Below are positions 18,086-27,853 of a DNA stretch of 34,654 nt, piece by piece. Source of the DNA: Burkholderiales bacterium. Lineage in GTDB: Bacteria > Pseudomonadota > Gammaproteobacteria > Burkholderiales > Casimicrobiaceae. The position numbers and the translations under genes are program-made. The notes under the pieces are model-generated. The model saw nothing but the letters and a program-made list of their open reading frames with translations. It was not told the DNA's origin and searched no databases. The stretch is taken from assembly GCA_025925475.1 (NCBI GenBank), contig JAICLP010000004.1, forward strand, positions 1 to 34,654, in the 5' to 3' direction. The first letter of the stretch is position 1; each line of letters opens with the position of its first letter.

Positions 18086-19527
18086 GCCGAAGCGAGCGCG
18101 CGATCGACCTCGGCCGCGCGCGTCCAGCATTCGACCAGCGACACGGCGAGGTCGGCCTCCATCAATCGCTGCGCGACCGTCGCGTCGCTCCCCCTATGGT
18201 GCTCGGCCATCGTCGTCGAGAGATGCTGCCACGATGGCATGAGGCTCGCGACGCCACGCGGCGATGCGGTTGCCGCAGCGAGTCTTGGCGAGATGGCCGC
18301 CAATCGCGAAGCGATTCGCGCCGCGACGTCGCGCAGCAGATCGCCTTCGTCGCCGCCACCGAAATCGGGAAGTCCAGCGAGCGCGCGCCGGCATGGCCCT
18401 GCCGGATCCGGCGAAAGTTCGACGTCGTGCAACGCCATGACGCGCTCCGGTACGCGACGAGCGAGCCGCTCGTCGAGCAGCGAATGCACCGCGTTCAGCA
18501 CGAGCCGGAAGCTCGGCGCATCGGTGACACGATAGTGGCGCAGCGTGTCCCGCATCGTCTGCACACCGCGGATCGGCAGGTAATGACGCACGTATCCGTC
18601 GAGCGCGATGTACTTGCGGATCAGGTCGCCCATCTCGGGATGCGGTGAGAACAGGACCGCGCGACCGCGTGCGCCGTTCGCGAGCAGGATGGCCGGCTTG
18701 CCCTTCATCTCGCGCTCGAACTGCTCGCGACCGAGCGGATTGTCGATCGCGAGCCGGCCCTGCAGCACGAACGCATGATAGGTCGCGGCGATATCTATGC
18801 TGTCGCCGACCGCGTCGTAGATCGGGCCGTGGTAGTACGGCACGTCGATCGTCGGCGGACAGCCCAACGCGAGCGAGCCTTCGCACAATGCAATCGAAAC
18901 GATCGCGACGCCGCTTTGCAGGTATTCGTGCGTATGGAGCGGGTTGGCATTCGCGGTTCCCGTCCAGGCGGGGCGTCCCGCGGAAAGATAGAACGCGCCG
19001 CCGCACGAGCCGATCGCCGCGCCGCGGTCCGCGAGAAACGCGCGCACTCGTGCATCGGCGCCCGGCGCATCCTCCGCGGCATCGATGCCCCACGTGGCGA
19101 AGCCGCCGGGGAGGATCAGCAGGTTCGCATCATCGAGCGCCCCTTGCGCAAGCGATGCGCCGTCGCACGCGACATAATCGATGCCGAGGCGAAGCAGGCA
19201 AAGCGCGTAGTACGCGAAGTATGGGTACTTCGACGCCGTTCCCGCGAAGAGCCGCACGAGCGGACGCGCGAGCGGCACTGCTTCGTCCGGAATGCCCGCA
19301 TGTGCCGGTTCGAGCGTGACGCCGCAATGCGCGAGCGCGTCCAACTGCGCGGGCGACGCCTCGACGACGTAATCGCCCGCGTCGGCCCGCTCGCCGTTGC
19401 GCGCAACCTGCCACGCGCGACCGCCCGCCGCCAGCAGGCGGTTGACGGCGAGCGCGACGTCGAAGCTGTCGCCGTTCCCGCGCCAGCCGATTCGAGCGAT
19501 CCGGCGCGCGGTGCCCGAAGCGGGCAC
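18082..19527 (-). CDS. BPL_N / class I glutamine-amidotransferase-like protein of unknown function
   Basis: LLILPGGFATWGID...AAIGSCGGAFYLSAG (Cys nucleophile elbow)...IDVPYYHGPIYDAVGDSIDIAATYHAF...KGKPAILLANGARGRAVLFSPHPEMGDL (His-Pro-Glu). Stop overlaps the ABC ATPase start. Confidence 0.75.
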   Translation of the reverse strand: MPASGTARRIARIGWRGNGDSFDVALAVNRLLAAGGRAWQVARNGERADAGDYVVEASPAQLDALAHCGVTLEPAHAGIPDEAVPLARPLVRLFAGTASKYPYFAYYALCLLRLGIDYVACDGASLAQGALDDANLLILPGGFATWGIDAAEDAPGADARVRAFLADRGAAIGSCGGAFYLSAGRPAWTGTANANPLHTHEYLQSGVAIVSIALCEGSLALGCPPTIDVPYYHGPIYDAVGDSIDIAATYHAFVLQGRLAIDNPLGREQFEREMKGKPAILLANGARGRAVLFSPHPEMGDLIRKYIALDGYVRHYLPIRGVQTMRDTLRHYRVTDAPSFRLVLNAVHSLLDERLARRVPERVMALHDVELSPDPAGPCRRALAGLPDFGGGDEGDLLRDVAARIASRLAAISPRLAAATASPRGVASLMPSWQHLSTTMAEHHRGSDATVAQRLMEADLAVSLVECWTRAAEVDRALASA

Positions 19528-19530
19528 GAC

Positions 19531-20592
19531 CTAACCGGACACGGCGCGGTTCCAGCGCTCGACCCACTCCGCGCGCTTGTCGGTCATCATGCCGAGATCG
19601 AGCTTGATCAGGTGATCGAGCTGGTCCTGCGGAAACTTGACGCGCTCCTGCAGCTCGGGCGGCAGCTTCGAAATCGTGTCCTTGTTGGTGCCGCCGTAGT
19701 TGTAGATCTTCGCGGCGAACGTCTGCACGTTCGGATCCATCGTTACGTTGATGTATTCCTCGGCGGCGTCGAGATTCTTCGTGCCCTTCGCGATGCAGGT
19801 GCCCGACGTGTACGCGATGCCGCCCTCCTTCGGATACACCCACTCGACCGGCGCGCCGTAACCCTTGACGGTGTACGTCTGCGATTTGTAGAGAATGCCG
19901 ATCATCGCGTCGCCGGTGCGCATCGAGTTCATCATCGTGTCCGTGTCCTTCGCCCAGATGGGACGCAGGTCGGCCATCTTCTTCAGCATCGCGAAGCCCG
20001 CTTCCTCGTCGCTCGGCGGCCTGCCGGCGGCGACGGCGCCGATCGGAACGATGTACGAGCCGATCGAATGCGAGATCTCCGGCAGCACGATTCGGCCCTT
20101 GAACTCGGGACGCCACAGGTCCGCCCAGCCGGTCGGCGGATTCTTGACGAGCTTCGTGTTGTAGACGATCCCGATCACCGAGAAGATCTGCGGCACCCAG
20201 TAATCGTTCCAGAACGTCGGGATCATGTTGCGCAGGTTCGGCATTCGCGGCGAGTTGCGGTCGATCTTCTCACAGACGCCCTGCTTGATCGCGAGCGGCA
20301 CCAGGCCGTCGGCGACCTGAAAGCAGTCGGCCGTCGGATTCGGTTCGCTGACCTTGACCTTCGTGATGCGCTGCACCGGACTCGCGCCGCGGTCCTGCAC
20401 GACCTTGATACCGGTCGCCTTCGTGTACGCGGCGTCGACGTTGTCGCGCATCGCATCGCCCCACTGCCCGCCCCACGTCATCACGACGATCTGGTCGGTC
20501 TTCGCGAATGCATCGCGCGGCCACGTCAGCGGCGCGATCAGCGGCGCCGCGAGCGCAACTCCGCCGGCCTTCAGCCATTCTCTCCTTCGCAT
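19531..20592 (-). CDS. ABC transporter substrate-binding protein (PotD/PotF-like, polyamine/iron type)
   Basis: MRRREWLKAGGVALAAPLIAPLTWPRDAFAKTDQIVVMTWGGQWGDAMRDNVDAAYTKATGIKVVQDRG...GWADLWRPEFKGRIVLPEIS...VEWVYPKEGGIAYTSGTCIAKGTKN. Confidence 0.92.
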   Translation of the reverse strand: MRRREWLKAGGVALAAPLIAPLTWPRDAFAKTDQIVVMTWGGQWGDAMRDNVDAAYTKATGIKVVQDRGASPVQRITKVKVSEPNPTADCFQVADGLVPLAIKQGVCEKIDRNSPRMPNLRNMIPTFWNDYWVPQIFSVIGIVYNTKLVKNPPTGWADLWRPEFKGRIVLPEISHSIGSYIVPIGAVAAGRPPSDEEAGFAMLKKMADLRPIWAKDTDTMMNSMRTGDAMIGILYKSQTYTVKGYGAPVEWVYPKEGGIAYTSGTCIAKGTKNLDAAEEYINVTMDPNVQTFAAKIYNYGGTNKDTISKLPPELQERVKFPQDQLDHLIKLDLGMMTDKRAEWVERWNRAVSG

Positions 20593-20651
20593 GCGTGCCT
20601 CCTTTGAAAGTTGGATGCGAGCCCGCCGCGTTGTATGCTTCGGCGCCTGCG

Positions 20652-20703
20652 GCACCCCTCACCCCATCCCTCGCCCCGTTTGCGGGGCAGAGGGCGCGAC
20701 AGG
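20652..20703 (+). repeat. Repeat family C, copy 3
   Basis: cacccctcaccccatccctcgccccgtttgcggggcagagggcgcgac; hairpin gccccg-tttg-cggggc; in the divergent spacer between the SBP and GAF genes. Confidence 0.7.
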
Positions 20704-20711
20704 ATGCACCC

Positions 20712-21206
20712 ATGCGCGATGCCAAGCGTGCGTTGAACGTCTCCGATCTCGTCGCGCTCGCCGAGCGCTTCGCAGTCGAGCCGCAACCCGCATTACTTTA
20801 CGCCGCCGTCGATGCGCTCGTACAGGAGGTGATCGGCCACCGTCTCTTCACGCTCATGCGCGTGCACGAGGCGACCGACGAAGTCGAGCGCATCTACAGC
20901 AGCAATACCGCCGCATACCCGGTCGGCGGCCGCAAGGTCAAGCGGGGAACGCCATGGAGCCGCGCGGTTCTCGAGCGCGGTGAGGTATTCGTCGCCCGCA
21001 ATGCCGATGAGGTCCGCGACGCTTTCGCCGATCATGGGCTGATCGAAAGCCTCGGCATCGGGTCGATCATGAACGTGCCGATCGGCTGGGCCGGAATGCG
21101 GCTCGGCACGATGAACATCTCGCACGAGACCGGCTGGTTCACGAAGGACGACGAGCGCGCCGGTCGCGTGATCGCGCCGTTCCACGTGCCGTCGCAGCTG
21201 GCGTAG
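20712..21206 (+). CDS. GAF domain-containing protein
   Basis: MRDAKRALNVSDLVALAERFAVEPQPALLYAAVDALVQEVIGHRLFTLMRVHEATDEVERIYSSNTAAYPVGGRKVKRGTPWSRAVLERGEVFVARNADEVRDAFADHGLIESLGIGSIMNVPIGWAGMRLGTMNISHETGWFT. Confidence 0.85.
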   Translation: MRDAKRALNVSDLVALAERFAVEPQPALLYAAVDALVQEVIGHRLFTLMRVHEATDEVERIYSSNTAAYPVGGRKVKRGTPWSRAVLERGEVFVARNADEVRDAFADHGLIESLGIGSIMNVPIGWAGMRLGTMNISHETGWFTKDDERAGRVIAPFHVPSQLA

Positions 21207-21261
21207 GCAACGCAGCGAATCGATCGCCCGAAAGACCGTGGGCGAGCGCGACGTTCAGGTC

Positions 21262-22038
21262 ATGCCAGCGCCCCTGCTCGAAATTCGTCACCTGACGCGA
21301 AGCTTCTACGGGGTGCACGCGCTCGACGGCGTGCACCTCGCGGTCAATGCGCATCGGATCACGGGACTCATCGGCCCTAACGGCGCAGGCAAGACGACGT
21401 TGTTCAATTGCATTTCCGGTGTCGTTCCGCCGAGTTCGGGCAGCGTCGTGTTCGACGGACGCGACATCACCGGCTGGCGCGCGGACCGCATTGCCAACGC
21501 GGGACTCGTGCGCACGTTCCAGATCGCGCGCGGCTTTCCGCGGCTCACCGTCTACGAGAATCTGCTGCTTTACGGCGGTGCTCAGCCGGGCGAGCGCGTA
21601 CACGATGCATTGTTCCGCACGAGTGCAGCGCGACGCCGGGAAGCGGAGCTCGTGCAGAAGGCGCAGGCAATCGCCGATCGCCTGAACCTCGTGCGCCTGC
21701 TGAACGCGCCCGCGTCGAGCCTTTCCGGCGGCCAGAAGAAATTGCTCGAGATCGGCCGCGTGCTGATGGCCGATCCGCGCATCGTCCTGCTCGACGAGCC
21801 GGTCGCCGGCGTCAATCCGTCGCTCGCACGCGAGATCGCGCAGCATCTGCGCCGCCTCGCCGACGAGGGCCTCACGATCCTCCTGATCGAGCATCACATG
21901 GACACGATTGCTGCGCTCTGCGATCACGTCGTCGTGCTCGCCGATGGCAAGAATCTCGCGGAAGGCACGTTTGCCGAGCTCGCCTCGGATCCGGTCGTGC
22001 AGGAGGCGTACATGGGTCGCCGCGGATCGGCGCGATGA
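21262..22038 (+). CDS. livG: Branched-chain amino-acid-type ABC transporter ATP-binding protein
   Basis: LLEIRHLTRSFYGVHALDGVHLAV...LIGPNGAGKTTLFNCISGV...LSGGQKKLLEIGRVLMADPRIVLLDEPVAGVNPSLAREI. Alternative upstream start at 21238. Confidence 0.93.
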   Translation: MPAPLLEIRHLTRSFYGVHALDGVHLAVNAHRITGLIGPNGAGKTTLFNCISGVVPPSSGSVVFDGRDITGWRADRIANAGLVRTFQIARGFPRLTVYENLLLYGGAQPGERVHDALFRTSAARRREAELVQKAQAIADRLNLVRLLNAPASSLSGGQKKLLEIGRVLMADPRIVLLDEPVAGVNPSLAREIAQHLRRLADEGLTILLIEHHMDTIAALCDHVVVLADGKNLAEGTFAELASDPVVQEAYMGRRGSAR

Positions 22039-22787
22039 CGAACGGCGATGTCGCGGCGAACGACGCGAGGACGACGGCGCATCCGCTGCTCGTCGTCGAG
22101 CAGGTCGTCGCGGGCTACAGCGCCGCCGACGAAGTGCTGAAGGGCATCGACCTGCGCGTCGAGACGGGCGAGATTGTCGCGATCCTGGGGCCAAACGGCG
22201 CCGGCAAATCGACGCTCGTGAAGACGCTGGCCGGATTGATAGCGCCGAGTCGCGGCTCGATCCTGCTCGACGGCCGGCCCATCGCGGGCCGCGCGCCGCG
22301 CGAGATCAGTCGCGCGGGCGTCGCTTACGTGCCGCAGGAGCAGAACATCTTCCCGACGATGAGCGTGCGCGAGAACCTCGAGATGGGCGGCTTCCTCGAT
22401 CCCCGGAACAGTGCACGCAGGATCGAGCAGGCATTCACGCGCTTTCCGATGCTCGCGCGGCGCCGTCGCGTGCAGGCGCGCGCGCTTTCGGGAGGCGAGC
22501 GCCAGGTACTCGCCATGGCGATGGCACTGATGGTCGACCCGACGCTGCTGCTGCTCGACGAGCCGTCCGCAGGCCTGTCGCCGATCGCCGCGCAACGGCT
22601 GTTCGACGACATCGTCGCGATCCACCGCGGCGGCGTGTCGATCGCGATGGTCGAGCAGAATGCGCACGAGGCCTTGACCATCGCCGATCGCGCGTACATT
22701 CTCGTCGACGGCCGCAACCATCGCGACGGAGCGGCGGCAGCGCTCGCCGCCGATCCGGACATCCGGCGCGTCTTTCTCGGCGGATGA
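22035..22787 (+). CDS. livF: Branched-chain amino-acid-type ABC transporter ATP-binding protein
   Basis: LLVVEQVVAGYSAADEVLKGIDLRVETGEIVAILGPNGAGKSTLVKTLAGLI...GVAYVPQEQNIFPTMSVRENLEMGGF...LSGGERQVLAMAMALM. ATGA overlap with livG. Confidence 0.94.
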   Translation: MTNGDVAANDARTTAHPLLVVEQVVAGYSAADEVLKGIDLRVETGEIVAILGPNGAGKSTLVKTLAGLIAPSRGSILLDGRPIAGRAPREISRAGVAYVPQEQNIFPTMSVRENLEMGGFLDPRNSARRIEQAFTRFPMLARRRRVQARALSGGERQVLAMAMALMVDPTLLLLDEPSAGLSPIAAQRLFDDIVAIHRGGVSIAMVEQNAHEALTIADRAYILVDGRNHRDGAAAALAADPDIRRVFLGG

Positions 22788-22830
22788 TTCGATCGGAAAC
22801 TCAGGACACATCGACAACGGAGGAACGAAA

Positions 22831-24039
22831 ATGCCGCAGACCCCGCGTGAACCGCGCCGCCGTTTCCTTGCAAGCGCCGGTGCGCTGGCTCTCGGCGGAC
22901 TCGCGCCCGCGCTCGTGCGTGCGCAGGGCGAGGCGCTGCAGCTCGGCGTGCTGACGCCGCTCACCGGCGCCGGCGGCTTCGACGGCCCGCGCATGGCGAA
23001 GGCGATGCAGGCGGTGATCGACGAAGTGAACGGGAACGGCGGCTTGCTCGGCCGCAAGATCGTGCTCGTCGTCGAGGACGGACAGACGAATCCCGAAGCG
23101 GCGGTGCGCGCCGCACGCAAGCTGATCGACGTGACGAAGGTGCCGGCGATCATGGGTACGTGGGCATCGGCCGTGACGTCCGCCGTCGCGCCGCTGTGCT
23201 GGGAGAGCAAGACGTTTCTAACGACGGTGTCGGGTGCCGATTCGATCACCAAGCTGCCGCACCAGGGCTACCTGATCCGCACGCAGCCGAACAATCACCT
23301 GCAGGCCGGAAAGCACGCCGAGTTCATCGCATCGATGGGCGTCAAGCGCTGCTTCATGATGTCGATCCAGGCGCCGTTCGCGCAGCCGACGCAGTCGCGC
23401 GCGACCGAAGTGCTGAAGGAGAAGGGCTCGCAGATGGTCGGCACGCTGATCTACGACAAGGACAAGACGACGTATCGCTCCGAAGTCGACCAGGCGCTGC
23501 GCGCCAATCCGGACCTCATCTATCTGAACGGCTACGCGCCCGACGTGACGATCCTCCTGCGCGATCTCTATCGTGCGGGCTACGGCGGCAAGCGCTTCGC
23601 GCAGTCGTATGCGGTGACGACGAAGGTGCTCGATTCGCTGCCGCACGAGGTGACCGAAGGCGTGATCACCGTCCAGCCGTCTGCCGATGTCACGTCGCCC
23701 GCGTACGAGCTCGCGAAGAAGCGGCTCGGCGTCGCGGAACCCGATTCGTACGAAACGCAGGCCACCGACTGGGCGAGCCTCGTGTCGCTCGCCATCGCGA
23801 AGGCGAAGACGCCGACCGGCACCGGCATCCGCGACAGCGTGCGCAGCATCTGCCAGGGCAGCGGCCAGAAGGTGTACAGCGCGGTCGAAGGATTGAAGCT
23901 CCTCGCGCAGGGTAAGGACATCAATTACGAAGGCGCGAGCGGTCCCTGCGACTTCACCGAAATCGGCGACATCACCGACTGCAAGTTCCGCTACAACAAG
24001 GTCGAGAACGGCAAGTTCGTGCTGCTGAAGGTGGCGTGA
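22831..24039 (+). CDS. Branched-chain amino-acid-type ABC transporter substrate-binding protein
   Basis: MPQTPREPRRRFLASAGALALGGLAPALVRAQGEALQLGVLTPLTGAGGFDGPRMAKAMQAVIDEVNGNGGLLGRKIVLVVEDGQTNPEAAVRAARKLI. Confidence 0.93.
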   Translation: MPQTPREPRRRFLASAGALALGGLAPALVRAQGEALQLGVLTPLTGAGGFDGPRMAKAMQAVIDEVNGNGGLLGRKIVLVVEDGQTNPEAAVRAARKLIDVTKVPAIMGTWASAVTSAVAPLCWESKTFLTTVSGADSITKLPHQGYLIRTQPNNHLQAGKHAEFIASMGVKRCFMMSIQAPFAQPTQSRATEVLKEKGSQMVGTLIYDKDKTTYRSEVDQALRANPDLIYLNGYAPDVTILLRDLYRAGYGGKRFAQSYAVTTKVLDSLPHEVTEGVITVQPSADVTSPAYELAKKRLGVAEPDSYETQATDWASLVSLAIAKAKTPTGTGIRDSVRSICQGSGQKVYSAVEGLKLLAQGKDINYEGASGPCDFTEIGDITDCKFRYNKVENGKFVLLKVA

Positions 24040-24052
24040 GCGCGGCGAGCCA

Positions 24053-24130
24053 AAGTAGGGTCAGAGACGACTTTCGACGAGGTGTGCGTAATGCGCCGGC
24101 CGCTCCGGAAAGTCGTCTGTGACCCTGCTT
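24053..24130. repeat. Repeat family A, copy 2: 19-bp inverted repeat with one mismatch and 32-nt loop
   Basis: agggtcagagacgactttc (24057-24075) and gaaagtcgtctgtgaccct (24108-24126); the stem extends outward through aagt/gctt. Confidence 0.88.
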
Positions 24131-24131
24131 C

Positions 24132-25010
24132 GTGACGATGCCTTCGCTCGCCGAGGTCGGGCAGCTCGTCGTCAACGGCGTCATGGCCGGGACGATCCTC
24201 GCCGTCCCGGCGATCGGCCTGACCGCGATCTACGCGGTGCTGCGCTTTCCGAACTTCGCACTCGCGTCGCACGCGACGATTGGCGCATTCGCGGGGTACG
24301 TCGCGAATGCGAAGCTCGGATTGCCGCTGCTGCCTTCGGTCGCGATGGCGTTCGTCGTCGCGGGCGGTGTCGGCGTCGTCAGCGACGAAACGGTGCTGAA
24401 GCGCTTCCGTCCCGCCGGCTACGTCACGACGGCGATCGCGTCGATCGCGCTGACGATCGCGCTCGAGAACGTGCTGCGCTTCATCTTCGGCAACGAGCTG
24501 CGCGGTTACGACCTGCCGATCCAGCGCGACTTTCGCATCGGCGCCATTCGCGTCGGTCCGCAGCAGCTCGACAACCTCGCGATCGCGGGCGTCGCCATGG
24601 CGGCGCTCTTCGGCTTCCTCGCGTTCACGCGCACGGGCAAGGCGATGCGCGCCGTCGCCGACAACCCGATGCTCGCGGCCATCAAGGGCATCGACGCCGA
24701 CACGATCGCCCGCGTCGTCAATTTCGTCGGCATGGGGCTCGCCGGATTGGGCGGCATGCTGATCGGCCTCGACACGACGATCGATCCGCTGACCGGCTTT
24801 CGCTCGATCCTGTCGGTGTTCGCGGCCGCGGTCGTCGGCGGACTCGGCAGCATCCCGGGCGCGCTCGTCGGGGCGCTTACCGTCGGCGTCGGCGAGGAAC
24901 TGTGCCTGCTGTTTCTCTCGCCCGACTATCGCAGCGCCGTCGGCTTCGTCGCGATCCTGCTCGTGCTCACATTGCGTCCGCGCGGGATCCTCGGCCAGCG
25001 CGCATTCTGA
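24132..25010 (+). CDS. livH: Branched-chain amino-acid-type ABC permease
   Basis: VNGVMAGTILAVPAIGLTAIYAVLRFPNFALASHATIGAFAGY...FTRTGKAMRAVADNPMLAAIKGID...VVGGLGSIPGALVGALTVGVGEEL. Start GTG 24132 or ATG 24138. Confidence 0.94.
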   Translation: MTMPSLAEVGQLVVNGVMAGTILAVPAIGLTAIYAVLRFPNFALASHATIGAFAGYVANAKLGLPLLPSVAMAFVVAGGVGVVSDETVLKRFRPAGYVTTAIASIALTIALENVLRFIFGNELRGYDLPIQRDFRIGAIRVGPQQLDNLAIAGVAMAALFGFLAFTRTGKAMRAVADNPMLAAIKGIDADTIARVVNFVGMGLAGLGGMLIGLDTTIDPLTGFRSILSVFAAAVVGGLGSIPGALVGALTVGVGEELCLLFLSPDYRSAVGFVAILLVLTLRPRGILGQRAF

Positions 25011-25012
25011 AA

Positions 25013-25942
25013 ATGGAAAACTACCTGATCGCGATGTGCGTCTCCGCGGGCATCTACGCGCTGATGGCGCTCGGCGTCAACGTCGTCTGGGGCTTCGCGG
25101 GAATGGTCAACCTCGGTCTCGTCGGCTTCTTCGCCGTCGGCGCGTACGCGAGCGCGCTATTGACGATCAAGGCGCACTGGGCGATCGCTGGCGGCATGGC
25201 GGCGGCCACGATCGTCGCGGCGCTCGTCGGCGCGGTGGTCGCACTGATCACCGTGCGGCTGCGCGGCGACTATCTCGCCATCGTCACGCTCGGCTTCGCG
25301 GAAACGATCCGCATCGTCGCAAGCAACGCGATCTGGCTCACCAACGGCACCGACGGGCTGTCGGGCATTCCAGGCCCCGGCCGCGGCACGCTGTCGCCGG
25401 AAATGTTCAACCTCGTCTATCTCGCGATCGTCGGCGTCATCGTTGCAATCGCGTATGTGATGAACGAACGGCTGCGTGCGTCGCCGTTCGGCCGGGTGCT
25501 CCGCGCGATTCGCGACGACGAGCAGGTCGCGGCCGTCGCGGGCAAGCACGTGACCCTCTTCAAGGTAAAGGCATTCGCGATCAGCTCCGCAGCGCTCGGG
25601 CTCGCCGGCGCGCTTTACGCGCACTACACGTCGTACATCGCGCCCGACATCTTCGTGCCGCTGCTCACGCTCTACATCAAGCTCGCGCTGCTCGCGGGCG
25701 GCCTCGGCAACGATCGCGGCGCGATCGTCGGCGCGTTCGCCGTCGTGTTCCTGCTCGAATCGACGCGCTTCGTGATTCCGTACGTCCCCGGCATCACGCC
25801 GGTGCAGGGTGCCGCGATCCGGGAATTCCTGATCGCGGCGTTTTTGCTCGTGATGCTGCGCTACAAGCCGACGGGCCTCGTGCCCGAGCAGCCGACGCGC
25901 CTTCCGGTGCCGCCCGCGCCGCGCTACCAGCCGACCGCGTAG
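25013..25942 (+). CDS. livM: Branched-chain amino-acid-type ABC permease
   Basis: MENYLIAMCVSAGIYALMALGVNVVWGFAGMVNLGLVGFFAVGAYASALL...PFGRVLRAIRDDEQVAAVAGKHVTLFKVKAFAISSAALGLAGALYAHY. Confidence 0.94.
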   Translation: MENYLIAMCVSAGIYALMALGVNVVWGFAGMVNLGLVGFFAVGAYASALLTIKAHWAIAGGMAAATIVAALVGAVVALITVRLRGDYLAIVTLGFAETIRIVASNAIWLTNGTDGLSGIPGPGRGTLSPEMFNLVYLAIVGVIVAIAYVMNERLRASPFGRVLRAIRDDEQVAAVAGKHVTLFKVKAFAISSAALGLAGALYAHYTSYIAPDIFVPLLTLYIKLALLAGGLGNDRGAIVGAFAVVFLLESTRFVIPYVPGITPVQGAAIREFLIAAFLLVMLRYKPTGLVPEQPTRLPVPPAPRYQPTA

Positions 25943-25948
25943 CCCTCG

Positions 25949-27820
25949 GTGCGCAATGAGGAACTGACGGCGGTGCAAAAAAATGCCTTGAGCGTGCTTC
26001 GTCAACGATCGGAGATCGCGAACGGCGCGTCACCCGCGCTTGCATTGCTGCGTCGGACGTATGGCCATGCCGAATTCCGCGGCGCGCAGCGCGATGTCAT
26101 CGAGCACGTGAGCGCGGGCGGCGATGCGCTCGTACTGATGCCCACCGGCGGTGGCAAGTCGTTGTGCTACCAGATTCCGGCTCTATTGCGTGAGGGCGCC
26201 GGCGTCGTCGTCTCGCCGCTGATCGCGCTGATGCAAGATCAGGTCGCCGCGCTCACGCAGCTCGGGGTACGCGCGGCGGCGCTCAATTCCGCCGTGGATG
26301 CGGAGGAAGCGCGTCGCATCGAGCAGGCGCTCGCCACCGGCCGGCTCGATCTCGTCTACGTCGCACCCGAGCGTCTCACGACGCCGCGCTTTCTCGCGCT
26401 GCTCGAGCGAACGAAGATCGCGCTGTTCGCGATCGACGAGGCGCACTGCGTCTCGCAATGGGGACATGATTTCCGGCCCGAATACCTGCAGCTCTCGCTG
26501 CTGCACGAGCGATATGCCGATGTGCCGCGGATCGCGTTGACGGCGACGGCCGACCCGCAAACCCGGGCCGAAATCGTTGCGCGGCTTCGGCTCGAGGCCG
26601 CACGAGTGTTCGTCTCGAGCTTCGATCGGCCCAACATCCGATACACGATCGTCGACAAGGCCGACGCAAGAAACCAGCTCCTGTGCTTCATCCGGCAGGA
26701 GCACGCCGGCCATGCCGGCATCGTCTATTGCCTGACGCGCCGCAAGGTGGACGAGACGTGCGCATGGCTGATAGAGCATGGCGTCCGCGCGCTGCCGTAT
26801 CACGCGGGCATGGATAGCGCGACGCGCAGCGCGCACCAGGCGCGTTTCCAGCGCGACGACGGCATCGTCATCGTGGCGACGATCGCTTTCGGAATGGGAA
26901 TCGACAAGCCGGACGTGCGATTCGTCGCGCATCTGGATCTGCCGAAGAGCATCGAGGGCTACTACCAGGAAACGGGACGCGCCGGCCGCGATGGCCTGCC
27001 CGCGGACGCCTGGATGAGTTACGGCCTCGCTGACGTCGTGCAGCAGCGCCGGCTGATCGAGCGATCGGATGCGAGCGACGAATACAAGCGCGTATCGAGC
27101 GCCAAGCTCGAGGCGCTTCTCGGCCTGTGCGAAACCGCAGGCTGCCGTCGGGTTCGGCTGCTTGCCTATTTCGGCGAAGCGAGCGCTGCCTGCGGCAACT
27201 GCGACACCTGCATCGATCCGCCGGAAACGTGGGACGCCACGGAAGCTGCGCGAAAGGCCTTGTCGGCCATCTACCGCACGGGCCAGCGCTTCGGCGCCGT
27301 GCACCTGATCGACGTCTTGCGCGGCAGAAAGAACGAGCGCGTACTGCAATGGGCGCACGACCGCCTTGGCGTGTTCGGGATCGGCGCCGATCTCGACGAC
27401 GCGGCGTGGCGCAGTGTGTTCCGCCAGCTCGTCACACTCGGCCTCGCCCGCGTCGACCACGACGCGCATGGCGGACTCAAGCTGACGGCATGCAGCCGCG
27501 CCGTGCTGAAGGGCGAAGTTCCGGTGCAGATGCGCCGCGTCGTTACTCGCCCGACACCATTGCCAAAAGCCAAGGCCGAAAGTTTCGCTCACCTGCCGCC
27601 GACGGCCGCGCAACGCCTGCAGCGGCTCAAGGAATGGCGCCTCGCCGAAGCACGTGCGCAGGCGGTACCCGCCTTCGTAATCCTGCACGACAGCACGCTG
27701 ATGGAGATCGCGCGCCGGCGACCACCGGATCTTTCCGCACTCGCGAGCATTGCAGGAATCGGCGCCAGAAAGCTCGAACGCTATGGCGTAGCACTGCTGC
27801 AGGCCGTAGCGGACGACTGA
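25949..27820 (+). CDS. recQ: ATP-dependent DNA helicase RecQ
   Basis: [87 protein letters not shown], Zn cysteines CGNCDTC, C-terminal HRDC-like region. GTG start. Confidence 0.96.
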   Translation: MRNEELTAVQKNALSVLRQRSEIANGASPALALLRRTYGHAEFRGAQRDVIEHVSAGGDALVLMPTGGGKSLCYQIPALLREGAGVVVSPLIALMQDQVAALTQLGVRAAALNSAVDAEEARRIEQALATGRLDLVYVAPERLTTPRFLALLERTKIALFAIDEAHCVSQWGHDFRPEYLQLSLLHERYADVPRIALTATADPQTRAEIVARLRLEAARVFVSSFDRPNIRYTIVDKADARNQLLCFIRQEHAGHAGIVYCLTRRKVDETCAWLIEHGVRALPYHAGMDSATRSAHQARFQRDDGIVIVATIAFGMGIDKPDVRFVAHLDLPKSIEGYYQETGRAGRDGLPADAWMSYGLADVVQQRRLIERSDASDEYKRVSSAKLEALLGLCETAGCRRVRLLAYFGEASAACGNCDTCIDPPETWDATEAARKALSAIYRTGQRFGAVHLIDVLRGRKNERVLQWAHDRLGVFGIGADLDDAAWRSVFRQLVTLGLARVDHDAHGGLKLTACSRAVLKGEVPVQMRRVVTRPTPLPKAKAESFAHLPPTAAQRLQRLKEWRLAEARAQAVPAFVILHDSTLMEIARRRPPDLSALASIAGIGARKLERYGVALLQAVADD

Positions 27821-27853
27821 TCGCGGCATCGACATTCCAAAAAGCCGCGAATC

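Noticed and set aside
26183-27835. 550-aa minus-strand ORF antisense to recQ
   Set aside because: Shadow ORF; the plus strand has complete RecQ motifs.
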